Positions 41,151 through 52,000 of a stretch of 64,000 bases of DNA are shown piece by piece. The DNA lies in assembly GCF_009604405.1 (NCBI RefSeq), contig NZ_WEGK01000017.1, positions 104,240 through 168,239 on the forward strand, written 5' to 3'. Source of the DNA: Nocardia macrotermitis. GTDB taxonomy: Bacteria; Actinomycetota; Actinomycetes; Mycobacteriales; Mycobacteriaceae. The notes beneath the pieces were generated by a model that was given only the letters and a program-made list of their open reading frames with translations, was not told where the DNA came from and ran no database searches. Numbering within the stretch: position 1 is the stretch's first letter; each line of letters opens with the position of its first letter. The translations under genes were made by a program, and so were the position numbers.

Positions 41151-41981
41151 GTGGATCGGGTGTGCGCTGGGCACCCCTTCGTGGTGACATCGGGCGGTGA
41201 CTCGGGGGTGACCCAGGCGATCGGCGAGGCGGCCGAGCGCGAGCAGCTCGGGCGGTATCGGCGGACGTATCGGCCGGGGCCCGCGGATGTGCGGCGGCCA
41301 CTGGCCGAGGCCGTGGTGCTCGCGGCCGCGATCATGGTCGCGGCGATCGGTTTCGTCGTCGGGGTTCCCGCGATGGGCGTGGTCGGGGTGGTGGCGCTGC
41401 TGGCGGGCGGGGCCTGGTCGCTGTGGGATCTGAGCCGGTCCGGGGCGGTGCATCGGCGTGAGAGTCGGCTGGATCTGTACGAGCACGGGGTGGTCGCCTC
41501 GGGCGAGGGGCAGGTCCGGGTGGTCCGGTACGACAGCACGACGGTGCGTCGCAAGATCGTGCATGCCACGAAAGACGCTGCCGCGGACGGGGATTCGTAC
41601 CGGTACACGATCGTGGACACCGATGGCGCACCCGTGGTGCTGCGGCACGGGATCGAATGTCCGCGGCAGTGGGGCGTGGAGATCGAACAGGGCATTCTGC
41701 AGGCTCAGTTGCCGACCGCGCAGGCGGCGCTGGATGCCGGGAAGCGACTGGACTTCGCCCCGATGTGGTTGACCGCGAGGGAACTCGGCACGGGATCGGA
41801 ATCGGTGCCGTGGTCGCAGATCGGCGATCTGGCCGTGGTCGGCGGCTGGTTGAGCGTGCGGGTGCGGGGGCGGGCGCAGCCGCTGGAATCGCTGCCGCTG
41901 TGCCTGATGCCGAACTATGTGGTGTTCCGGGCGTTGGCCGAGCGATTGCACGCCACGTCCGTCAGCGGCGCCGCCGGCTGA
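41151..41981 (+). CDS. Membrane protein with C-terminal DUF6585-like domain
   Basis: Up to 276 residues. Two hydrophobic helices at about 53-88 (VLAAAIMVAAIGFVVGVPAM, then VVGVVALLAGGAW) split a short N-terminal part (EREQLGRYRRTYRP) from a soluble domain (LDLYEHGVVASGEGQVRVVR, DSTTVRRKIVHA) resembling DUF6585/PH-like domains. Function unknown. The start is unsure: GTG 41151 and GTG 41184 are both possible, with no strong Shine-Dalgarno sequence. Nothing was found in 41982-42205 except a GCTGTCA/TGACAGC inverted repeat (42123-42155). Confidence 0.7.
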   Translation: MDRVCAGHPFVVTSGGDSGVTQAIGEAAEREQLGRYRRTYRPGPADVRRPLAEAVVLAAAIMVAAIGFVVGVPAMGVVGVVALLAGGAWSLWDLSRSGAVHRRESRLDLYEHGVVASGEGQVRVVRYDSTTVRRKIVHATKDAAADGDSYRYTIVDTDGAPVVLRHGIECPRQWGVEIEQGILQAQLPTAQAALDAGKRLDFAPMWLTARELGTGSESVPWSQIGDLAVVGGWLSVRVRGRAQPLESLPLCLMPNYVVFRALAERLHATSVSGAAG

Positions 41982-42205
41982 GCCGCGCCGGAACCCGCGC
42001 GCCGCACCGTCATTCGCACGTCGGGCATCGTCGCAGGTAGGTCCTGTTCCCAGGATTGGTTGTGCCGATTTGCATTTCGTCTACTCCTCGTTCATGTGGG
42101 CGCAATGGGGGATTAGCCGACGGCTGTCATCGTCGATGATGCGTCAATGTGACAGCGCGTCGGGGTGATGTGCCCGCGCGCCGGTGCGAGGAGAGGGGAG
42201 CGACG

Positions 42206-42529
42206 ATGACGACGGTCAAGGTCGATCCGGAGCAGTTGCGCAGGGCGGCGGTCAAAACCGGTGAGGTGCGGGACCGGATCGGGGATGTCATCACCACCCT
42301 GCAATCGGCGCTGGCCGGTCGCGGTCAGCCGTGGGGTGACGATTCGCTGGGCCACCAGTTCGCCGATGGTGAGAAGGGGTATCTCACCGCGAAGCAGAAC
42401 ATGATCACCGGCGCCGGGCAGTTCGAGAAGACCTTCGACAGCTACTCGAGCGGGCAGTCCCAGAGCGCGGACAAGATCGAGACCACCGAGCACGGCACCG
42501 CCGCGGTGTATGTCACGTTCAACGAGTGA
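42206..42529 (+). CDS. EspC/WXG100-like small secreted protein of toxin locus B
   Basis: 107 residues, paralogous to the protein at 8654-8962: N-terminal helix VKVDPEQLRRAAVKTGEVRD, hinge QPWGDDSLGHQFADGEKGYL and a polar C-terminus. ATG 42206 is preceded by GAGGGGAG. It is the first gene of locus B and co-directional with the YbaB-like and giant toxin genes, with short gaps, so the three should form one operon. Secretion by a type VII system is inferred from the family. Confidence 0.78.
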   Translation: MTTVKVDPEQLRRAAVKTGEVRDRIGDVITTLQSALAGRGQPWGDDSLGHQFADGEKGYLTAKQNMITGAGQFEKTFDSYSSGQSQSADKIETTEHGTAAVYVTFNE

Positions 42530-42546
42530 TGTCGGTTCGGTGAGCA

Positions 42547-43059
42547 ATGGCATACGAGTTCGACAGGGCCGAGCTGGAATCGATCGTCTCCGACGCGCAG
42601 GAACAGTTGCGCACCGTGGCTCGCATTCAGCATGAGCGTGCCCAATTGGTCGGCACCGCAACGGTTTCCAACAAGCGCGTGACCGTCAGCGTGAATGCCG
42701 ACGGGGTGGTGGTGGAGACCAAATTCGGGCCGGGCATCGAGAATCTCGGGTATTCGGCGATCGCCAAGGCGGTCACCGAGGCCGCGCAACTGGCGGCCCA
42801 GGATCTGGCCGCGAAGAACCGGGATCTGATGTCGCCGTTGCGAAGTCAGCAATCCCGCTTGCCGAAACTCACCGATCTGATCGAGGGCATGCCCGATCTG
42901 CGCGGTGAGCTGCCCACACCGCCGGAACCCTCACTGAAATCGCCGAATTCGGCCGAGCGCAACCCGCTACCCGGCGCGGACGAGATGCAGTTCACCGACG
43001 TGGAGTCGTACGACCACGATCACGAAGTGCAGCATCGGACCACGGAAGCCGGTTGGTGA
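42547..43059 (+). CDS. YbaB/EbfC-like protein of toxin locus B
   Basis: 170 residues, paralogous to 7992-8636. The YbaB-like core (KRVTVSVNADGVVVETKFG and a long helix with AKAVTEAAQLAAQDLAAKN) covers about 1-110. The tail is acidic, His-rich and ends TTEAGW, matching the TETGW ends of the locus A protein. It lies 17 bases after the EspC-like gene and 15 before the giant toxin. A chaperone or loading partner role is inferred from this repeated context only. Confidence 0.78.
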   Translation: MAYEFDRAELESIVSDAQEQLRTVARIQHERAQLVGTATVSNKRVTVSVNADGVVVETKFGPGIENLGYSAIAKAVTEAAQLAAQDLAAKNRDLMSPLRSQQSRLPKLTDLIEGMPDLRGELPTPPEPSLKSPNSAERNPLPGADEMQFTDVESYDHDHEVQHRTTEAGW

Positions 43060-43074
43060 TCCCGGGGTAGCCGC

Positions 43075-46000
43075 GTGGCGCTGGAATTCCCGTCCTGGCT
43101 GGAGTGGCTTGGCTTCGCCGTCGGCATGGAATGGCCGGACGGCAACGAAGACGACATGTGGGCCATGGCGGGCGATTGGCACACTGCCGCAACGAGTTTG
43201 CGCGATATCGTGCAGGACGTCCAGGCGGCCAAGACCGCGTCGCTGGCCGCCTACTCCGACGGTGACGGATCCAGTTCGATGGGTAAGGCCTTCGACGCGA
43301 TCCTGCACGATTCGGGGGAGTCCAAGAATTCGCTGCCCGACCTGGCCGACTTCTTCGATCAGGTCGGCGATTCGGTGTATGCCGGTGGTACGCAGATCGA
43401 ATACACCAAGCTGATGTTCTACACCACGTTGGTGGTGACGGCCGCGGAGATCGCGTCGGTGTGGCTCTTCCCGCCGACCGCGCCGGCCGAAGAGGCCGGG
43501 ATCATCGTGACCACCCGGGTCGGGGTACGGATCATGTTGCGGCGCGCGGTGGCCGCGATGGAGGAGAAGCTCGCGGGGCTGATCGGTGCGCGGCTGGCGA
43601 AATTCCTGCTACGGCATGTGGCGATCGGCGGACTGCTGGGGGCGTTGCAGGACTACGCGATTCAGCAGTATCAGGAGTTGGAGGGGCATCGCACGGGGAT
43701 CGACTGGGGGCAGACGATCGTCTCGGGGGTGGCCGGGGCGGCGGGTGGGGCGGTCGGTGGTCCCACGGCCGAGGCCCTGAACCGGGCGTTGGCGAATTCG
43801 ATGGGGGAGCGGGCGGCCCGGATCGTGGCCGGAACCATTTCGGGCACAGTCAATTCCGTGGGCGCGTTCGCGGCGTCGGTGCCCACGCAGTTCGTGGTGG
43901 ATCTGGCGACCAAGGGGTGGGATACCGCGGTCGAGGATCTGAAGAACACGCACGCGGATTGGCGGATGTTCACCGCGGGGGCGGCCGGGGGGATGCTGTC
44001 CGGCGCAAATCATGCTCTGGCGGACCGGTATTACACGAACAGTAGCTTCTGGAAGACGCCCTCGACGGCGCCGGAGATGTACATCGGGTCCAGCCGGGAT
44101 ATGACCCTGGTGCACGACGGTAGTTCGCCGCTGGTGGATTCCGGTGCGCACGGGGATCACGTGGTGACGCCGGTGCCGGAGGGTGAGCAGTACGGGGGTC
44201 GGCAGGAGACGCCGAATGGTCGTGCGGGAGTGGTGGATTCGCCCGGGGGGACAGGAGTGCGCGCGGGTGCTGGTGTGGATTCTGTTGGGGGAGAGCATCA
44301 GTCGGGTGGGGATGGCACTACCGCGACTACTCGTTCGGCGCCGTCGGGGGACAGTGTCGAAACGCCGCGTGCCGGTGTGCATTCCGATGTGAACGGGGTG
44401 CGGTCGCCCGGTGATGTTCCCCAGGCCGGTGTGCGGGGCGGTGGGGATACGGTCTCGCACAGCGACTCGGGGATCGTGTCCGGTGCGCGGGCCGAATCGG
44501 ATGGGATCGTCGGTGCGCGAACCGAATCCGATGCGGCGGTCGCTCCGGTTGTTCGGCCGGAGGACAGTGCGACGGCTCCCGTGGTGGCGGATAGCTCGGG
44601 TACGTCGGCGGCGGGGGCTCCGGTGCGGGCGGATGCTCCGGTGGGTGGGGACGGGGTGCGGTCGGGTGCGCCCGGTGAGGTGCGGTCCACGCCGACGCAG
44701 TCCTCGCCGGTGGGGGATGGGCGTACGCCTGTCGCGGAGGCGTCGCGGGCGGGGACGACGCCGGGTGCCGAGGGGGCGAACCGGGGCGGTGGGGCGGAGG
44801 TGCGGAATGCCGGCAAGATCGGTGATTCGCCCTCGCGTGCGCAGGCGGGGGGTTCGTCGCCGGTGCGGGCCGGGGTGGATGGTGGGCGTTCGGGTGGGGA
44901 GACCGGCGTGCGCGCGGGGCGGGCTGCCGAGGGGGTGCCCGAGGCGCGGTCGTCGGAGGTTAGGGCCGGGAAAGATGGTGTGGCGCAACCTGTTTCCGAT
45001 CCAGCCCGCGCCGGGGTTGGTGGGCGTGCACGTACGGGCAGGTCGGGTGCGGGTGATGCCGAGGCCGGGAACCACGAGCCGGCGGTGCGGGAGGGCACCG
45101 GTGACGCACGTGACGGCGCTCGGGCGTTGGACGGTCGGGATGGGCCGGCGCAGGGTGAGCGTGACGGCCACGTCCAGGGTGATCGTGAGGGGCGGGGGTT
45201 GGATGCTCGTGAGTCGCGGGGGGAGCGGGATGCCCACGCGCAGAGCGAACGAGACGGCCGAGCTCAGGATGATGTTCGGGCGCGGGATGATTCGGCTTCC
45301 GGGCGGGATGATGCCGGGCAGGGGCGGTCGTCGCGGGAGGTTGCCGAGGCTCAGGAGCGGGCTGCGGGGGAGCGGCAGCGGCAGGAAGCGCGGATTGCGG
45401 AGTCGCAGCGGCGGGTCGATGAGGCGCGGGAGGCGATGCGGCGGGCGCAGCAGGAGCCCGGGCGGGCCGAGGACGAGTCCGGTGCGCGGCCGCACGGTGA
45501 TCCGGAGGTCGCGCGGGAGGAGTATCGGGCCGCGCTCGCCGAGCATGCCGAGGTGCTGCACGAGGCGACCGACGAGTTGGTGGCGGCGGCGAAGACCGCG
45601 CATGCCGAAGGGGTTCGCGGTGAGCATCTGACCGAGGCGTATCGGGCGGCGGGGAAGACGGCGCTGGAGTACTACCACGCCAGGACCAGCGAAGATACGC
45701 CCGAGCATCTGCAATTGCAGGATGCCGGGCCGGACGCGTTGCGTCATGAACTCGAATCCGGTTCGGAGGCAGACAAACTCGCGGCGGTGATCGAGGCGAT
45801 CCGGCAGTCCGAGGATGGCAAGATCCTGCGTGAGACACAGGTCATGGCGACGCTGGCGATCCGGGACGGCGCGATCAATATGGATGCGGGCGAGGGCAAG
45901 TCGCTGGTGTTCCTGGCGGGCGCCTCGATCGACGCCATCGAACACGGTGCGGTTCAGGTGCTCACCACGCGCGACAACCTGGCCAATCGCGAGGTCGAGC

Positions 46001-49000
46001 GGTACCTGAAGACGTTGGGCAACATGGGTTTCGACATCGTGCGGATGGATGCGGACCACGCCTACACCGAACCCGTCGAGGGCAGGCCGACGATCTACAT
46101 CGGCACCATGGAGGACGTCGGATTCGGTCATCTGCGCGGCAATATTCCGCCCGGTAAACATGTCGCCATCGATGAGATCGACGAGGCGCTGGTTCATGCC
46201 AACACCACCTACATCCTCTCGGAGGGGGCCGGTGAGAGTGCGCCGCCACCCGTGGTGGAGGAGGTGCTCGGCGCGCGCGAGATGCTCAATGACAGTCTCG
46301 CGCAGGATGATTCGGGCCACAGTGTGTTGACCGAGGTCGATTACGGTCGGCAGCCCGGACAGGACGGCGGGCCCGCCGCGCTCACCGAACAGGGGCGGGC
46401 CAAGCTGGAGGAGTCGCTGGGGCGGGAGCTGACCGAGCAGGAGATCCGCCGGTTGAACATGGCCGCGGCGGCCAAGTGGGAATACAAGAACAAGGACCAC
46501 TTCATCATCGACGACGGGCGGGTGCTGATCATCGATCAGACCACGCACAAGGTGATGTTCGATCCGGAGACCTCGACCGAGAGCCGGTGGAACGGCGGTC
46601 TGGCCCAGGCCATCGAGGCCGAGCACGGGCTGCGGATCCGCGACGATCCGGGCAGCACCAACGAACTCGGCGCGAAGGAGCTGATCAACGAGCACTACGA
46701 GAGCAAGACCGGCGCGTCGGGCACGGCGACCGGCGTGTCCGGGCGGTTGCACGAGGACTACGGCATCGGCGTCACGGAGATTCCGCGGCACGAGATGTCC
46801 AAGCTGATCCACGGCAGCGACGACGTCTCGCCGGACGAGAACACCAAGTTGGACCGGATCGCCGCGGATATCGTGAGCAACCACGAGAACGGCCGACCGC
46901 AGCTGGTGCTGGCGCATCGCAACAGCCTGGTCGGCGAATTGTCCGCTCGCGTAGCGGAACTCACGAAGGACACCTCGGTCGAGCACGTCGCGGTGGATGC
47001 CAACTGGGTGGCCGAACAGGGTGTGCACGCAGAGGCGCGGTTGCAGGAGATCTTCGACCAGGCCGGTAAAGAGGGCAAGATCCTCATCATCAACATGCAG
47101 GGCGCGCGCGGCGTGGACATCCCGATCGGGAAGGACATCAACGCCAAGGGCGGCCTGCACGTCATCGTGACCGGGCACTCCAGCACCTCGCACGATATCG
47201 ATATCCAGGCCGAGAATCGAGCCGCGCGCGCCGGTCAGCGCGGCAGCGTGCAGTACTACACGTCCCCCGAGGACGCCCTGTACCGGTTGAGCGCGAATCC
47301 GGACGTGCAGCATGTGGTGGTCCGGTACTCGCAGTCGCTGGGCGCTCCCGACGGGGAAGGTGCGGCCACCCCTGCACACGATGTGCGCATCGCCAGCGAA
47401 CAGCAGCTCCGGGACCTGGTCGAGCCGCTACAGGACGCCGCCGCGGCACGCCTGGGCTTGACCCGCGCCCCGCCGGGCGACGGCAGCGCCGTACCCACAC
47501 ACGACGGCACGGACAGCGGCACTCCCGCACGAGCCCCCGCAGAACGCCCACCCGCAACCGGTTCCGGACGTTCGTCGACGAGCAACCCTGAGCGTTCGGG
47601 CGGTGCGGCCGCTGAAAAGTCTTCTGGCACAACGGATGGGCAGTCGGCCGTCGGGTCGCACCCTCCGTCGGACGCCGACGCCGCAACGCCGGGAGTGACG
47701 GGCGATCGGGCCGGTGCCGACCGAGTCGCGGACGACTCCGGTACGGCGGGTGATTCGACTGCTGCTGATTCTGGGGTGCAGAGTGGCCGGGGTCGTGGTG
47801 ATGGTGCTGGTGTGGAGGGGAGGGGGCGGGCCGGGGCGGATGTTGCGGGGCAGGGGGTGCGTCCGCGGGGGGTTGTTTCGGGTGATGATATGGAGTTGGA
47901 GGTTGGTGGGGAGCGGGATGGGGGCTTGGAAGGGGTTGTGCCGCATGTGGATACGGTTGGTGATGCGGATGGGGTGGTAGATCCTTCGCGGGCTCAGGAT
48001 CCGGGTGCGAAGGGGGGTGTGGATTCTGGGGCTCGGGCGGGGCGGGGGGTGGAGGCTGGTGGTCGGGCGGAGCGGCTTGCTGATCCCGGTGCGCGGTCGG
48101 ATCGCGTCGTTGAGCCTGGTGCGCGGTCTGGTCGTGTTGCTGAGCCGGGGGCTGGGGTAGGTCGTGTTGTTGAGCCCGGTGTTCGGGCGGAGCGTACGGC
48201 TGAACCTGTTCGGGCGGAGAGCGGTGCTGCGCCCAAGGCCGGGGAGCGTGCTGCGGATTCGGAGGCCACGCCGGAGTCGCGGCGGGGTGGTGCCGATGCG
48301 GTGACGGAGGTTGCGCGGAAATCGGTTGATACGGACGGGGATGCGTCCGTTGCTGAGCGTGGACGGGGTTCGGGACTTTCGGATTCGGTTGTTGGAGACG
48401 GGCGTTCGTCTGATCGTGCTGGTGAACCGGTGCATCGGAACGGGGAGAAGGATTCGGCGGGAGCGGAATCCGATGCGGGGGCGGTTGTGCCGGTGGTGGC
48501 GGAGCAGGCGGCTGTGGGGGAGGAGCGGCCGCGGCGGGTGCCGAATTCGGATGGGTCGAGTGCGCCGGTGCGGCGCGGTGTGGGGGTTGGGGCTGCTGCG
48601 GAAGTGGTTGGGGAGCAGCGGAAGTCGAACGAGGGGCAGTGTGCTCCGCTGGCTTTGCAGTTGATTCGGAGGTTGACCGGTAGTCGGCACATTCGGGCGT
48701 TCGAGCGGGAGGTCGGGCCCGAGGGGGTGACCAGGCGGGAGCTGCAGGCGGCCGCGGGTGGGCGGTTGCGGAAGTTCCCCGGTGGGCACGAAGCGATCGC
48801 GAATCGGTTGCGTAAGAAGGGGAATGGTGCGATCGCGCTGGTCGTGGACGAGTACGCGGATACGCCGACGCCGCGGGCCGGGCGCACGGGCGTGCGGGCG
48901 GGGGCGCACGCGTATGTGATGGTGAACGAGCACGGCAGGATCGTCGTGCGGGATCCGTCCACCGGTGCGGTGCAGGACTATCCGCCGACGGTGCCGGTCG

Positions 49001-52000
49001 AACTGCGCGACACCCATGCGGTGCTGTTCGACCGGAAGGGGCGGCCGCTGCATCCGATGCGGTGGATCTTCCGGTACGTCGCGGCGGCGTCGGAATCGCG
49101 GGTGGGGCAGGCGAATTCGGCGAGCGAGGTGGAGCGGCTGGTCGGTGTGCGCGATGCCGCCGAACGTTCGCGGGTCGCCGCGCATGCCGCCGTCGAGGCC
49201 GCCCGGCAGCGGGTGAACCGGCTCGGTCTCGGGCGGGAGGGTCCGGCGCGCGACGGCACGGTCGGCATCAGCCGAGAAGGGTTGCGGCCGCGCAGGCTGC
49301 CGGGTGAGCCGACCGATCCGAACCATCCCGAGTACGTCAGGACGCTGGAGGAAACCCTCGACTACCTGCGCGGACGCACCAAACGTGCCGATCTGGCCGA
49401 CGCCTGGCATCGCGCGGTCGACGAACTCGAAGACGCCGCGCACCAGCAGACCCAGGCCGATGCCGTGGCCGCGCGGGCCGGCCGCGACCTCGCCGACGCC
49501 ATCCGCGCCGACCTCGACGTGCGCCCCGACGGCATGCGGGCTCGGCAGGCGGTGGTCGATCAGCTGGAACACGATCACGCACAGGCGATTACGCGACAGC
49601 GCATCGCCGCGGAGAACCTGACCCGGGCCCGCGACCGCATCGATCGCGCCGGACCGGGCCGCGTCCCGCCGAGCGCTCCCACCGGCATCCACCTGTCCGA
49701 TGCAGAGTTGCGGCCGCGTCGCGCGCCGGGTGAGCCGACCGATCCGCGCGATCCGGCATTCGTGCGGACGCTGGATCAGACCATCGATTTTCTGCGCGGT
49801 CGCACCAAGCGCGCGGATCTCGCGGCGGGCTGGTTGCGCGATGTCGACGCGTTGGAGCATGCGGCGCGCGAATTCCACACTGCCCGAACGGAAGCCGATC
49901 GACTCGGTGACGCGCTGGAGGTGGCCCGGGGCCGGGTGCCGAACCGGTCGCAGCATCCGGTGACCGATCCGGCCACGGCGGTGCAGCGGGTGATGAACGC
50001 CTTCCCGGAGGTGTTCGACCGCCCGCGGACCCTGGCCGAACTCCATCGCGGATTGCCCTCGGGGACACCGTTCGACGTGCTGCTGGCGGTGCGGGAGCTG
50101 TCGTATCGGCGGAACGGGCAGGCGCCGCCGTCGTTGTCGCGGGAGAGTCTGGACCGGTTCCTGCGGGACGTCTGGGATCGGCGCGAGTCGATGCATTCGT
50201 TCAACGACGTCTATCGGCTGTACGCGGGGCGCGTCGCGGGGACGGCCGCGGATCCGCACGCCTACCTGGGCGGATTGGTGCAGATCCTGAGCGATCGCGC
50301 TCCGGACGCGCAACTGGCGATGTTGCAGGGCGTCGGCGTGCTGATGCCCGAGACCGCCGATGTCTGGACGCCCGAGCAGGTCACCTTCGCGCACTACTAC
50401 CGGCACGTCGAGCCGCTGGAACTCGCCGATGTCGGCTATCGCGTCTACGTGAACGCCACCGACGCGGCTCCGGATCTGGCCGCGGGCATCGTGCACGAGA
50501 TCGTCGACGATCCGGGCAGTTTCCCGGGCATCCACTCGATGAAGGTGGCCGGGCCGCACCAGCTGCGGAACGACGCCATCGTCATCTACGTCCGCGATCT
50601 GGCGTCGGCGCAGCGAGTTGTGGAGTGGCTGAAGACATTCCAGGACGCGCGTCCGGAGGCGTTCGGCTGGGACGTGCCCGCGATGACCGATCAGGTGCTG
50701 CCCGGGGTGGGTATCGGCGCGGAACCGCCCCTCGACGCCTTCGGCAACGACCAGAGTTTCGGTCAGGTGCGCAGCGCCATCGCGATGGCACAGCTCGATG
50801 TGTATCGGCACGGCGAGTTCGCGGATTTCCGTGTGGCCGTGCTGAATCGGCTCGCGGCGGCGAATGTGGATCCGGATCACCCGTACCGGCATCTCGACGA
50901 TACGGACGGTGATGACACCGGTTCGGGCGGCATCACCCCGGCGCGACAGCCGGGTGGCGGTCCGGTGGGGGGTGCGCCCGAACTCGAGCGAGCTCCGGCC
51001 GATCATGGGCAGCCGAGCCTGGCGGAACGAACCGCCTATCTCACCCCGGAGCAGCTCGAACAGCACGGCCGCCTGCTCGCCGAACGGACCGAAGCCGTTG
51101 CGCGCCTTGCCGAATTGCGCGAGCAACGCAACCAACTGGCGGCGCGGTTGCTCGTCGATCCGAGCCATGGCTGGTCGGCGTTGCGGCCGGAGAATCTGGA
51201 CCGGACGCTCGCGGAACTGCGCGCCCGCACGGTATCTCCCGGCGAGCAGGCTCGATATGCCGCGGAAAGCGTTGCGTTGGAACGATTGTCGTTGGATCAC
51301 CAGGGTGCGTTCGACGACATCGCCCGACTCGACGCCGAATTGGCTGCTATGGAGGTCACACCGGAGCCGAATGCGTTGCGTCCCAAGGGCTGGACCGATC
51401 AGAAGCTACCGCAGGAACACCGCCCGCTCACCGGACGTACCCGGCGGGCACTGCGCGCCCTGGCCCGTGCCGTCGACGTCCGCGATCGAGCCTGGGAACG
51501 CGCGCTAGCCCAGGTCCGAGAGCTCGGCATCGATCCCGGTCAGGTGCGTCGGGACGTGCTCAGGGGCCAACTCGGCGCGAAGGCGGACCGGGCCGAGCAG
51601 GACCATCGCCACGATCAGGGCCAGCCGGATCCGCGCACGCAGAGTCTGGCCGAATTGCGGGTGCGCGCAGCGGGATTGGATCTGGTCCCGGGTTCGATGT
51701 CGGCTGCCGAATTGCGTCGGCGCATTCTGGTCGCCGAGGCGGAACGAGCGGCAGCCGCGGCGGCGGTACCGGCGTTGCGCGCGCTCGTGACAGACAGCGT
51801 GCCGCTCGCCGAACTCGAACAGCGGGCGCGTGAATTGGGGGTACAGGTCACCGAATTCGCGATCGAGCAGGCGGTGCGCGATCGGATCGGCGCGATCGAG
51901 GAACGCGGCGGGCAGGCGGTGCGGGAACTGTCCGGCACGCATCGCGACAGCCGCAGCGGGATCAATTTCCGCAGCCGGGATTCGGGCACGCCGGTCGGCA

